From MW101C3 sp943367595 (GTDB lineage: Bacteria; Cyanobacteriota; Cyanobacteriia; PCC-6307; Cyanobiaceae), in contig CALRJS020000019.1 in NCBI GenBank assembly GCA_943367595.1, positions 1 through 64,000 of the forward strand: a stretch of DNA of 64,000 nt, in the 5' to 3' direction. The notes beneath the pieces were generated by a model, which saw only the letters and a list, made by a program, of their open reading frames with translations, had not been told where the DNA came from and searched no databases. The translations under genes and the position numbers were made by a program. Shown here piece after piece: positions 57,097 through 64,000 of the stretch; the stretch's first letter is position 1, and every line of letters begins with the position of its first letter.

Positions 57097-57748
57097 ACGC
57101 CTGACGATCGCCCATGTGATCGACCAGCTGCACCAGCAGGGGCTGCGCCGCATCCGGGTGGTGGACAACGGCAGCAGCGATGGCAGCGCCCTGATCGCCG
57201 CCGCGCAGGGGGCGGAGGTGCTGAGCGAACCGCGCCCCGGCTACGGCAGGGCCTGCTGGCGCGGCTGCCTTGAGCTCGACCCCGCGGTGCGCTGGCTGCT
57301 GTTCTGCGATGGCGACGGCAGCGATCCGATCGAGGAGCTGCCCCGCTTCCTGCCGCTGCTGCACGACCACGACCTGCTGCTGGGCGATCGCACCGCCACG
57401 GCTCCGGGGCGGGCGGCACTCACCCCCCTGCAGCACTGGGGCAACCGGCTGGCGACGGGGCTGGTGGCCCTGGGCTGGGGCTTCCGCTACCGCGACCTGG
57501 GGCCCCTGCGTCTGGTGCGCCGCTCTGCCTTCGAGGCGATGGGGATGCGCGACCGGGGCTACGGCTGGACGCTGGAGATGCAGGTGCGGGCGATCGAACT
57601 GGGCCTGCGCATCGGCGAGATTCCTGTCTCCCACCGGCCGCGTCTGGCCGGGGACTCAAAGATCTCCGGTCGCTGGCGCGCCAGTGTGCGGGCGGGGAGC
57701 GTGATCCTCTCCACCCTCGGCCGACTGTGGCTGCGGCGATGGCACTGA
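56984..57748 (+). CDS. GT2 glycosyltransferase, TIGR04283-like
   Basis: The 254-residue protein from ATG 56984 is a small GT2: LQVVIPVRNERLTIAHVIDQ, IRVVDNGSSDGSALIAAAQG, WLLFCDGDGSDPIEELPRFL and GYGWTLEMQVRAIELGLRIG. It has no membrane helix. It overlaps the TIGR04282-like gene, as often seen where these two types occur together in arsenosugar-associated loci. An ordinary GT2 role for surface glycans is the alternative. The family label is from memory. Confidence 0.75.
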   Translation: MAIDSSQSRPEPQPLFARELCARELLDSLQVVIPVRNERLTIAHVIDQLHQQGLRRIRVVDNGSSDGSALIAAAQGAEVLSEPRPGYGRACWRGCLELDPAVRWLLFCDGDGSDPIEELPRFLPLLHDHDLLLGDRTATAPGRAALTPLQHWGNRLATGLVALGWGFRYRDLGPLRLVRRSAFEAMGMRDRGYGWTLEMQVRAIELGLRIGEIPVSHRPRLAGDSKISGRWRASVRAGSVILSTLGRLWLRRWH

Positions 57749-59076
57749 GACTCCAGCTGCCGGCAGGGCTGAGGCAGCTGTGGCTGCGGCAGATCTGGCT
57801 GCGCCAAGCCGCCAGCGCCCTGCTGCTGATCGGTGGGGCGCTGATGATGCGCCCCCACGGCGATCTGTTCGACCCCGCCAACCTGCAGCCGTTCTGGCTG
57901 GCGGCAGCGGTGATGGGGGCGGGCTTTGCCCTGTCCTGGTCGCTGGCCGCGCTGCCCCGGGCGCTGTTCTGGGCGGTGGCCGTGCTGACGCGGCTGGCGC
58001 TGCTGGGCATGGAGCCCGGCGATGACATCTGGCGCTACCTCTGGGAGGGGGGGATCCAGCTGCAGGGCTTCAGTCCCTACGACCTGCCGCCGGATGCCGC
58101 GGCGCTGGAGGGGCTGCGCACGCCCTGGTGGCCGCAGATCAACCATCCCGGCACCACCGCCATCTATCCGCCGCTGGCGCAGCTGCTGTTCCGGCTGCAT
58201 GCCGCCGTGGCCCAGCAGGCGCTGCTGTTCAAGCTCTCCTTCACCGCCGCCGACCTGGCGATCTGCGGGCTGCTGGCGGCGCGTTTCGGGGCGGCGCGCA
58301 CGGCGCTCTACGCCTGGAATCCGCTGGTGATCTACGGCATCAGCGGAGGCGGCCATTACGACAGCTGGTTCCTGCTGCCGCTGGTGGCGGCCTGGGTGCT
58401 GAGCGAGCGCACGCCCGGGCCCCAGGGCGCCCGCGCCCAGGCCGGGGTCGACCTGCTGCTGGGCCTGAGCGTGGCCTTGAAGTGGATCACCGTGCCGCTG
58501 CTAATCCAGCGGGCCTGGAGCCGCTGGCGGCAGACGCGGCGGCTCGGGCCACCCTTGGCCACAGTCCTGGTGGGGCTGGCCCCGCTGCTGCTGGGGGCCT
58601 CCCTGTTCTGTGGCCTGCGCAGCTGCCCGCTGGTGCCCACCGGCTCCAGCTTTGTTCGCTACGGACGCAGCGCCGAGTGGCTGCCCCACTGGATCGGCCG
58701 GCTCTGGCCCTGGACCCTGCAGACCAATGCCGTGCATGGCCTGCTGCTGCTCCTGGTGGTGGGGGTGCTGCTTGCCGGCCGTGCGCGGCTGGGGGTGTTT
58801 GCCTGGCGTTACCTGCTGGCCCTGCTGCTGCTCTCCCCGGTGGTGCACGCCTGGTATTTCATCTGGCTGATGCCCTTCGCGGTGCCCAGCCAGAACTGGG
58901 GGGCGCGGTTGGTGAGCCTCTCGGCATTCGTGTATTTCGTGCTGCCCTCACGGCTGCCCGACTGGCAGCTCACGACCCCGGAACGGCTGCTGCTGTGGCT
59001 GCCCCTGCTGCTGGGTCTGCTGGTGAGCCTGCGGGGGGAACAGCATGAACGAACCGAAGCGGCCGCTCAGCGGTAA
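57739..59076 (+). CDS. Polytopic membrane glycosyltransferase-like protein
   Basis: The 445-residue protein has about 10-12 hydrophobic helices. The first loop contains PGDDIWRYLWEGGIQLQGFS and then NHPGTTAIYPPLAQLLFRLH, similar to the DxWRY and YPP elements of GT87-type mannosyltransferases that use polyprenyl-phosphate sugars. Another marker is SVALKWITVPLLIQRAWSRW. ATG 57739 is chosen; it overlaps the GT2 stop by 10 bases. It probably acts with the preceding glycosyltransferases at the membrane. Confidence 0.7.
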   Translation: MALRLQLPAGLRQLWLRQIWLRQAASALLLIGGALMMRPHGDLFDPANLQPFWLAAAVMGAGFALSWSLAALPRALFWAVAVLTRLALLGMEPGDDIWRYLWEGGIQLQGFSPYDLPPDAAALEGLRTPWWPQINHPGTTAIYPPLAQLLFRLHAAVAQQALLFKLSFTAADLAICGLLAARFGAARTALYAWNPLVIYGISGGGHYDSWFLLPLVAAWVLSERTPGPQGARAQAGVDLLLGLSVALKWITVPLLIQRAWSRWRQTRRLGPPLATVLVGLAPLLLGASLFCGLRSCPLVPTGSSFVRYGRSAEWLPHWIGRLWPWTLQTNAVHGLLLLLVVGVLLAGRARLGVFAWRYLLALLLLSPVVHAWYFIWLMPFAVPSQNWGARLVSLSAFVYFVLPSRLPDWQLTTPERLLLWLPLLLGLLVSLRGEQHERTEAAAQR

Positions 59077-59965
59077 ACCCCTGGTATCCACCCGCGCTGC
59101 CATGGCTTCGCTTCGTTTGCGTGTCCCGTCGCTGGCGCTCTGCGGAGTGCTGCTGCTTAGCGCCGCAGGCTGCGGCGGCGGGCCGGCCGCGCAGATCCTC
59201 CGCCAGAGCAGTGGCAGCGCAACAGCCACCGCCCCCCAGCCGCGCCTGGATCCAGCCCCCTTCAATGCCGTGCTGCAAGCGGTGGTGGACGCGCAGGGGC
59301 TGGTGGACTACGACACCCTGCAGCGCGATCCGGCCCAGCTGGATCGTTACCTCAAGGAACTGGCTGCGCTGACGCCCGAGCGCTTCGGCTCCTGGCCGGA
59401 GGCCGATCAGATCGCCCTGTTGATCAACGCCTACAACGCCCTCACCCTGCGCTCGATCATTGATCAACAACCGATCCGGCCGAGCATCAAGGACATCCCC
59501 GGCGTGTGGAAGTTCCTCCGCCACACGCTGATGGGCCAGCAGCTCACCCTCGATGGGATCGAGCACGAAATCCTGCGCCGCGAATACAACGAACCCCGCA
59601 TCCACGCCGCCCTCGTCTGCGCCGCCATGAGTTGTCCGCCGTTGCGTGGCGAGGCCTTCACGGGCACGGAGCTCGACCGGCAGCTGGATGATCAGAGCAA
59701 GCGCTGGCTGGCCAGCAGCGTGGGGCTGCAGATCGACCGGGCCAACAGAACCGTGGGCATCTCAAAGATCTTTGAGTGGTTCGGAGAAGACTGGGCGCGC
59801 GCCGATCCCAAGGCCGCGACGGTGCCCGGCCACGAGAAGCAGAGCGCAATTCTGCGCTTCATCGCCCGTTACCGGCCGGCCGAGGAGCAGCAGCTGCTGC
59901 TGGGGGGCGACTACCGCCTGATCCACCTGCCCTACGACTGGAGCCTGAATCGCTCGCGGAGCTGA
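59045..59965 (+). CDS. DUF547 lipoprotein
   Basis: The 306-residue protein has a lipoprotein signal ending LLLSAAGC, which would anchor it in a membrane. The DUF547 domain follows (about residues 75-300), with AEQ-type AYNALTLRSIIDQQ, ALVCAAMSCPPLRGEAF and KIFEWFGEDWARADP. The CxxxSCPP segment could bind a ligand. DUF547 proteins are often encoded beside TVP38-oxidoreductase and TIGR04282/83 genes; their function is unknown. The ATG at 59045 has a GGGGGGAA ribosome site; a later ATG 59102 would give a shorter leader. It overlaps the previous gene by 32 bases. Confidence 0.88.
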   Translation: MNEPKRPLSGKPLVSTRAAMASLRLRVPSLALCGVLLLSAAGCGGGPAAQILRQSSGSATATAPQPRLDPAPFNAVLQAVVDAQGLVDYDTLQRDPAQLDRYLKELAALTPERFGSWPEADQIALLINAYNALTLRSIIDQQPIRPSIKDIPGVWKFLRHTLMGQQLTLDGIEHEILRREYNEPRIHAALVCAAMSCPPLRGEAFTGTELDRQLDDQSKRWLASSVGLQIDRANRTVGISKIFEWFGEDWARADPKAATVPGHEKQSAILRFIARYRPAEEQQLLLGGDYRLIHLPYDWSLNRSRS

Positions 59966-60263
59966 GTTGGTCGCAGAGCTGAAATGGTCGCTGGGAGAAA
60001 GCATGTGCAGGCGATAGATCTTATGAGTTGAAGAGCGTTAGGCCTCACGCAAAATAGCTCTTGCAGGTGGCAAAACGACCACAGGATGTGTATCGCTCCG
60101 AACAGTTGCTCTCTGACCTGCGACCTAATTGCGCTGCTCTCAGCTGGCCAGCCAAAGCCCTTGCAGCATCTGCTTGATGGGATGCCCTTGATGCGATTGC
60201 CCCTGCGGCTTGCAGAAGGGCAACACCAATCTGGGGCGGTTTGCGGAACTGTCGAAGAACATG
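59966..60263. other. Junction between chromosome and integron cassette
   Basis: These 298 bases hold no convincing gene. GCGTTAGGC at 60035-60043 contains the integrase core GTTAGGC (60037-60043), but no matching left arm is seen, so it may be a decayed attachment site. A second core-like GTTAGGG starts at 60263 and is the left boundary of the cassette. No attI-like site or integrase was recognised. Confidence 0.5.
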
Positions 60264-60305
60264 TTAGGGTTAATTCAGTCGCCCCACCACACTGAGAACT
60301 ATTAC

Positions 60306-61742
60306 ATGAACCTCAAGAAGCAAGCATTTTTGCGAGATGTGGGCAAAGAATTAGCTGAAGAGAACGTAGCCGTTTTCACAGGCGCCGGCATGTCTGTTGG
60401 TGCAGGCTTCGTCAACTGGGCTGAGCTTATTCGCCCTATTGCAGAAGAGCTTGAATTAGACGTTGATCGAGAAAGTGATTTGGTAGCGCTTGCACAATTT
60501 CATTGCAACGACAATGCAAACAACCGCAGCCAGCTCAATCAGCGTCTTATAGAGGAGTTTTCCCGCGAAGCATTGGAAACCGAGAATCATAAAATTCTGT
60601 GTCGGCTGCCAATTCGTACCTTTTGGACTACGAATTACGACAAAATTATTGAGACGGCGCTCAATAGATCCGGAAAGGTTGCGGACGTCAAATACACAAA
60701 AGAGCATTTATCTATAACGAAGCCACGGCGTGATGCTGTTGTATATAAGATGCATGGTGACGTAGATCACCCGAACCAAGCGGTTTTGACTAAGGACGAC
60801 TATGAAAAATATCACGTCAAAATGGATCAATACCTTGCGAATTTGAAAGGTGATTTAATATCAAAGACTTTTGTGTTTATTGGTTTTAGTTTCACCGATC
60901 CAAACTTGGACTACATCCTAAGCCGAGTGCGAGTGGCGTACGAGGGGAATCAGAGGCGACATTATTGCTTTATAAGAAGTGCCGGACAGTTTCAGGGGGA
61001 GAAAATAGCTGATTTCGAGTACCGAAAAAGGAAGCAATGTCTTTTTGTAAAAGATCTAGAACGATTCAATATAAAGACGATACTTGTCGATGAATTTTCT
61101 GAAATTACGGAACTATTGTCACTATTAGAGCAAAATTATAAGTCTAGAACAATCTTTATTTCTAGAGCTGCACACGAATATGCCCAAATGGGTGAACGAG
61201 AAGCTTTGGGGTTCGTATACGACTTAAGTCGTGCGCTTGTTATCAAAGGCGTACGTGTCGTTTCTGGATTTGGACTGGGTGTCGGTAGTTCGGTGATTTC
61301 AGGAGTGCTTGAGCAGACATACATGACGTCTAAGGCCAAAATTGAAGATCAGCTTATATTGCGGCCGTTTCCACAGTCAACTGAGGGCAATGTGGCGCTA
61401 GCCACTCTCTGGACCAAATACAGAGAGGACATGATTGATCATGCTGGGATCGCACTATTCGTGTTTGGGAACAAGCTCAGTGAAGACAAGGTCGTGTTAT
61501 CTAATGGTATGCGCGAGGAATACGACATCGCTAGGAACAAGGGATTATTTTTGATCCCGATTGGGGCGACTGGATATATGGCCGAGGAGCTCTGGCAAGA
61601 AGTGAACAAACAAGTTCAAGAAGATCCTAGCAGTCAGGCTAACTTGAGACATCTTTTTGCAAAACTTGGCGATAAAGCTGCTACGGCCAAGTGTTTGATT
61701 GATACGGTAATTAGAATCGTAGATTTAAGAGGAGGAGAATAG
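60306..61742 (+). CDS. thsA: Thoeris effector ThsA (SIR2-SLOG NADase)
   Basis: The 478-residue protein has the ThsA layout and length. An N-terminal SIR2 domain (about 1-265) shows VAVFTGAGMSVGAGFVNW, TTNYDKIIE (N110) and YKMHGDVDHP (H150), near the catalytic Asn and His of Bacillus ThsA. The C-terminal SLOG domain (about 281-475) shows VVSGFGLGVGSSVISGVLEQ and a ligand-pocket-like NGMREEYDIARNKGLFL. In Thoeris, SLOG binds a cyclic ADP-ribose isomer made by ThsB, and the SIR2 part then destroys NAD+ to abort phage infection. ATG 60306 is used; the in-frame TTG 60210 lies outside the cassette. The next gene starts 2 bases after the stop. Confidence 0.93.
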   Translation: MNLKKQAFLRDVGKELAEENVAVFTGAGMSVGAGFVNWAELIRPIAEELELDVDRESDLVALAQFHCNDNANNRSQLNQRLIEEFSREALETENHKILCRLPIRTFWTTNYDKIIETALNRSGKVADVKYTKEHLSITKPRRDAVVYKMHGDVDHPNQAVLTKDDYEKYHVKMDQYLANLKGDLISKTFVFIGFSFTDPNLDYILSRVRVAYEGNQRRHYCFIRSAGQFQGEKIADFEYRKRKQCLFVKDLERFNIKTILVDEFSEITELLSLLEQNYKSRTIFISRAAHEYAQMGEREALGFVYDLSRALVIKGVRVVSGFGLGVGSSVISGVLEQTYMTSKAKIEDQLILRPFPQSTEGNVALATLWTKYREDMIDHAGIALFVFGNKLSEDKVVLSNGMREEYDIARNKGLFLIPIGATGYMAEELWQEVNKQVQEDPSSQANLRHLFAKLGDKAATAKCLIDTVIRIVDLRGGE

Positions 61743-61744
61743 GA

Positions 61745-62221
61745 ATGGCTAGGCAATCATTTTTCAGTTTTCGATATAAGGCCGACAATTGGAGAGCTGC
61801 GAATATTAGAAGTAGCTGGGTAACTCAAGACAGGAAGGCGGCAGGCTTCTTCGACTCTGCCAAATGGGAGGAAGTTAAGAAGAAGAAAGACTCCGATATA
61901 GAAACCTGGATTGACGAGCAGTTGAAAGGAACTTCAGTCACAGTCGTATTGATAGGGTCGGATACAGCAGGAAAGAAGTGGATTGACTATGAGATCACTG
62001 CTAGCCACAAGAAGGGAAACGGAATGTTAGGCATCTACATACACAAGAAGAAAGACAGCAAGGGGAATACCAGCACGAAGGGCAAGGATCCATTCGACAA
62101 TTGGTCTTTCAAGAAGGCAGGAAATGTTATCGAGTACCCAACTTACGACTGGGTCGACGACGATGGGTACAGCAACATGGGGGATTGGATTGAAGCTGCA
62201 GCAAAGGCAGCTGGTCGATAA
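61745..62221 (+). CDS. thsB: Thoeris sensor ThsB (DUF1863 TIR-like)
   Basis: The 158-residue protein begins ARQSFFSFRYKADNWRAANI, the typical start of the DUF1863/Thoeris TIR family. It has VTVVLIGSDTAGKKWIDYEI with a glutamate (E83) in the position of the TIR catalytic Glu, and a DPFDNWSF segment after it. In known systems ThsB detects phage and makes the cyclic ADP-ribose signal from NAD+ that activates ThsA. A strong GGAGGAG ribosome site lies in the end of thsA, so the two are coupled. The next gene starts 8 bases after its stop. Confidence 0.9.
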   Translation: MARQSFFSFRYKADNWRAANIRSSWVTQDRKAAGFFDSAKWEEVKKKKDSDIETWIDEQLKGTSVTVVLIGSDTAGKKWIDYEITASHKKGNGMLGIYIHKKKDSKGNTSTKGKDPFDNWSFKKAGNVIEYPTYDWVDDDGYSNMGDWIEAAAKAAGR

Positions 62222-62229
62222 GAAAAAGC

Positions 62230-63420
62230 ATGGGGAAAACGCAGAGAAAAACAAATAAGTACCTGGCGCTATATAGAAATACACTTAAGCGAAAAGTTAA
62301 CAATGTTATTGGCTTTACACCTCCAGCGACAGATAGAGACGGTTTCCTGCGACTATTCGGGGAAGTTTATCCTGACGATGTGCAAAGCATGGAAAAGCAT
62401 TATCGATTTTATCAAGAGAAGAACAAGCGACGACGAGTTGGGAAACCTCTGTATTTTCCGAGCCCATCAGAACTTTTATATGAGATTGCACGGTTTAAGA
62501 TTTCATCTGTTTTAGAATCTACGTGGAACGCGGAAGCCGCCGCTGAAAAAAAGAAAAGTGCGCTAGAAGAAGCCGAACTGGAGAGGCAAAAGAGAAAGGA
62601 AAAGTACCGCAAAAATAATATTTCAACTCAGGAGGTGACTCCCAAATATATCATTAGTTTGTTTGATAGGTACTGGAAAGAGAATCAGAAATTGCTTCGG
62701 CTTTACGCAATTCAGGAGTGCGCCAAGTACAAGAACACAAAGACAATCTACTTTTTTAGACAGGTCTTGCACGGCGAAAATGATTGGTTCATTAGGAATT
62801 ATGCCTTCAGAACACTACAAAAGTTTGATGAGGTTGCCTACCTTCCACCAAAAGGCGACGGGAGCAGAGAGAAATATGACACGTTGGTTAATTTGTTTGG
62901 CTGTGACTACAAGGAAGATATTGGCAAAGGTCCTCTGGATATAATGAGAGAATTCAATCAAAAAGACTATATTCAAACGGCGAGGGATTTTGATGTCTTT
63001 ATTTCCCATTCCGTATCTAACTCGCAGATCGTAGATCATTTCGTGCATCTGTTAAATGACGTCGGATTGGTGGCATTCGTTGATTGGAAGAGTGATAAAG
63101 AGGATTTAAGTCGTAGCAAGACGAATCAGTATAGTGCTGATGTGCTTCGCTTAAGGATGCGGCAATCCAAATGCCTTATTTTAATTCGGACGAAAGAATC
63201 TGATTCGTCGGCATGGGTCTCCTGGGAGCTAGGCTACTTTTCAGCGCTGGAACGACCGGTTGCGGTTATGACTGCTCAGGACCAGTTAGATCAAGCCCCC
63301 GAATTTATTAGTGGCCTTCCAAGTATCCTCATGGATGGTGATAGATTGCAGGTCATTGAGGAGGCGAGGCATTTCGATTTTACTTGCTGGCTGCAAAAAG
63401 ACAGGGGTGAAGTTGAGTAA
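62230..63420 (+). CDS. Second TIR protein of the Thoeris cassette, helical N-terminus
   Basis: The 396-residue protein ends in a TIR domain (about 254-375) with FDVFISHSVSN, LNDVGLVAFVDWKSDKEDL and SSAWVSWELGYFSAL, where E333 fits the catalytic glutamate. The first 250 residues have no family I know. They include a charged coiled-coil-like stretch (about 101-126) and HEAT-like helices (about 150-200: KLLRLYAIQECAKYKN, NDWFIRNYAFRTLQKF). Some Thoeris loci carry several TIR proteins as alternative sensors, so this may recognise a different phage trigger. It is coupled to thsB with an 8-base gap and ends about 42 bases before the attC site. Confidence 0.85.
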   Translation: MGKTQRKTNKYLALYRNTLKRKVNNVIGFTPPATDRDGFLRLFGEVYPDDVQSMEKHYRFYQEKNKRRRVGKPLYFPSPSELLYEIARFKISSVLESTWNAEAAAEKKKSALEEAELERQKRKEKYRKNNISTQEVTPKYIISLFDRYWKENQKLLRLYAIQECAKYKNTKTIYFFRQVLHGENDWFIRNYAFRTLQKFDEVAYLPPKGDGSREKYDTLVNLFGCDYKEDIGKGPLDIMREFNQKDYIQTARDFDVFISHSVSNSQIVDHFVHLLNDVGLVAFVDWKSDKEDLSRSKTNQYSADVLRLRMRQSKCLILIRTKESDSSAWVSWELGYFSALERPVAVMTAQDQLDQAPEFISGLPSILMDGDRLQVIEEARHFDFTCWLQKDRGEVE

Positions 63421-63461
63421 AGGGACCCTGAGGTTTTGCTGAATCAACATGGCACCGAGAA

Positions 63462-63525
63462 AATTAACCCTAACAATTAAACCCAGCCGACCTCCCTCGT
63501 CGGCTGCTGAATAATGGCGTTAGGC
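63462..63525 (+). mobile_element. attC recombination site of the Thoeris cassette
   Basis: The site reads R'' CCCTAAC (63468-63474), a spacer, an 8-bp perfect stem CAGCCGAC (63484-63491) and GTCGGCTG (63499-63506) with 7-base loop, a second spacer, and R' GTTAGGC (63519-63525). This is the arrangement of integron attC sites, close to that of classical antibiotic-resistance cassettes such as aadA. The extended left arm AATTAACCCTAACA is complementary to the cassette start at 60262. It is in the correct orientation, after the genes. Confidence 0.88.
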
Positions 63526-64000
63526 GTGTGCAGCCCATCAAACTCGAAATGGATACGGCCTGCGTGAGATTGCCCTTCATCTCAAGCGATCTCACAGGTG
63601 CCTGCCGCTTGCCTCCCCCGCTTTTAGACGGCCCAAACTGTGGTGAAGGAGGTATTAAGCAGATCCGTCTAGAAATGTTAGCCAGCTTACACATTCACCA
63701 GAAGTCTTATGAAGATATTTATCAGTTGGTCTGGAGAATTAAGTCGCAAAGTAGCGGAATACCTAAAGGAGTGGCTTGGCTTTGTGTTGCAAGGAGCAGA
63801 TACATTTGTGTCTTCTGACGATATACGAAAAGGGCAGAGATGGGGACTCGAAGTAGCAAAGGAACTAGAAGACAGCAACTTTGGCATATTATGCTTAACT
63901 AAAGACAATCTAAATGCACCTTGGATATTGTTCGAAGCAGGTGCTCTGTCTAAATTTGTAAGAGAAGCAAATGTTAGTGCTTTACTGCTAAACGGTGTTC
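63520..64000 (+). mobile_element. Second integron cassette, cut by window end
   Basis: The cassette begins TTAGGCGTGTGC right after the attC crossover point. Bases 63520-63708 hold no clear gene; TAGACGG (63623-63629) and CCGTCTA (63665-63671) form an inverted repeat there. The TIR gene at 63709 follows. Its own attC must lie beyond the window and should begin with an arm complementary to TTAGGCGTGTGC. Confidence 0.65.
63709..64000 (+). CDS. TIR-domain protein, 3' end beyond window
   Basis: The visible 97 residues are a TIR domain from the first codon: KIFISWSGELSRKVAEYLKE, ADTFVSSDDIRKGQRWG, SNFGILCLTKDNLNAPW and ILFEAGALSK, where E76 corresponds to the catalytic glutamate. This type commonly occurs at the N-terminus of bacterial TIR defence proteins with a C-terminal effector- or ligand-binding domain; that part is not visible. 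It is AT-rich like the Thoeris cassette but lies in the following cassette. It may be a further Thoeris-like sensor or an independent defence gene. Confidence 0.85.
   Translation, partial: MKIFISWSGELSRKVAEYLKEWLGFVLQGADTFVSSDDIRKGQRWGLEVAKELEDSNFGILCLTKDNLNAPWILFEAGALSKFVREANVSALLLNGV

Larger units (their letters stand above)
60264..63519 (+). mobile_element. Integron gene cassette carrying a Thoeris defence system
   Basis: The cassette begins with TTAGGGTTAATT, just after the G of a GTT core, and ends at the G of GTTAGGC (63519), where an integron integrase would cut. The sequence TGTTAGGGTTAATT (60262-60275) is a perfect inverted copy of AATTAACCCTAACA (63462-63475), as expected for one cassette whose own attC arm pairs with its 5' end after excision. 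It contains three plus-strand genes with tight spacing, and only 42 bases before the first ATG, leaving no space for its own promoter. The composition is AT-rich, unlike the chromosome. At 3.26 kb it is large for a cassette. No integrase is in the window, so it is a cassette cluster lacking a visible integrase. Confidence 0.85.

Noticed and set aside
60038..60263. A possible small extra cassette between GTTAGGC at 60037 and GTTAGGG at 60263
   Set aside because: No arm complementary to its start (GCCTAAC-like) was found before 60263, so the attC is missing or decayed.
60210..60305. N-terminal extension of ThsA from TTG 60210
   Set aside because: It would begin outside the cassette boundary at 60264; ATG 60306 gives the normal ThsA length and residue spacing.
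63470..63708. Short open frames on both strands before the last TIR gene
   Set aside because: They overlap the attC and have no motifs; cassette leaders often contain such chance frames.

Overview
The window is mostly a very GC-rich cyanobacterial chromosome. Its gene content points to a picocyanobacterium of the Synechococcus/Cyanobium group: heme oxygenase for bilin synthesis beside icd, glycolate dehydrogenase subunits, small conserved cyanobacterial membrane proteins, and many nucleotide-sugar and surface-glycan genes packed with 4-16 base overlaps. This taxonomic reading is inference; no rRNA or tRNA gene was found.

Layout. 1-3.5 kb is a scarred, AT-richer patch: a transketolase-like fragment, a GT2-GtrA glycosyltransferase, a PIG-V-like mannosyltransferase broken by a frameshift, and an IS630-family transposase remnant. 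3.5-5.1 kb holds thiC with a TPP riboswitch. 5.2-9.2 kb is a coupled minus-strand operon: ruvB, a TPR protein, an M20 amidohydrolase, a small membrane protein and a HEAT protein. 9.3-16.9 kb holds smpB, a complete set of KDO genes (kdsD, kdsB, kdsA, kdsC), a HIT protein, a glycosyltransferase, cca and a possible glycan gene. 16.9-30.9 kb is a minus-strand glycan block (GT39-like, pcrA, a double-GT4 fusion, GT2, further GT4-type enzymes, an ABC exporter and a polytopic membrane protein). 30.9-43.1 kb is metabolic: ho1, icd, glcF and glcE separated by a TIM-barrel hydrolase, a class A beta-lactamase and a DUF1537 kinase, then an epimerase-like protein, an alpha/beta hydrolase and a cation:proton antiporter. 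43.5-49.6 kb is xfp-glgP-ackA, which could take glycogen to acetyl-phosphate and on to acetate with ATP. 49.6-52.6 kb has small hypotheticals, a Coq4-like protein and cytochrome b561. 52.7-60.0 kb is a probable arsenic methylation/arsenosugar-type cluster.

At about 60.26 kb the sequence abruptly becomes AT-rich. The 3.26-kb segment 60264-63519 has the structure of an integron gene cassette: it begins with TTAGGG 42 bases before an ATG, carries three tightly linked plus-strand genes, and ends in an attC site whose first arm is a 14-base perfect inverted copy of the cassette start. The genes are a SIR2-SLOG protein (ThsA), a DUF1863-type TIR protein (ThsB) and a second TIR protein with a helical N-terminal region, so the cassette carries a Thoeris anti-phage system. 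A second cassette starts at 63520 and encodes another TIR protein cut by the window end. No integrase gene lies in the window. This defence cassette array is the most notable feature.
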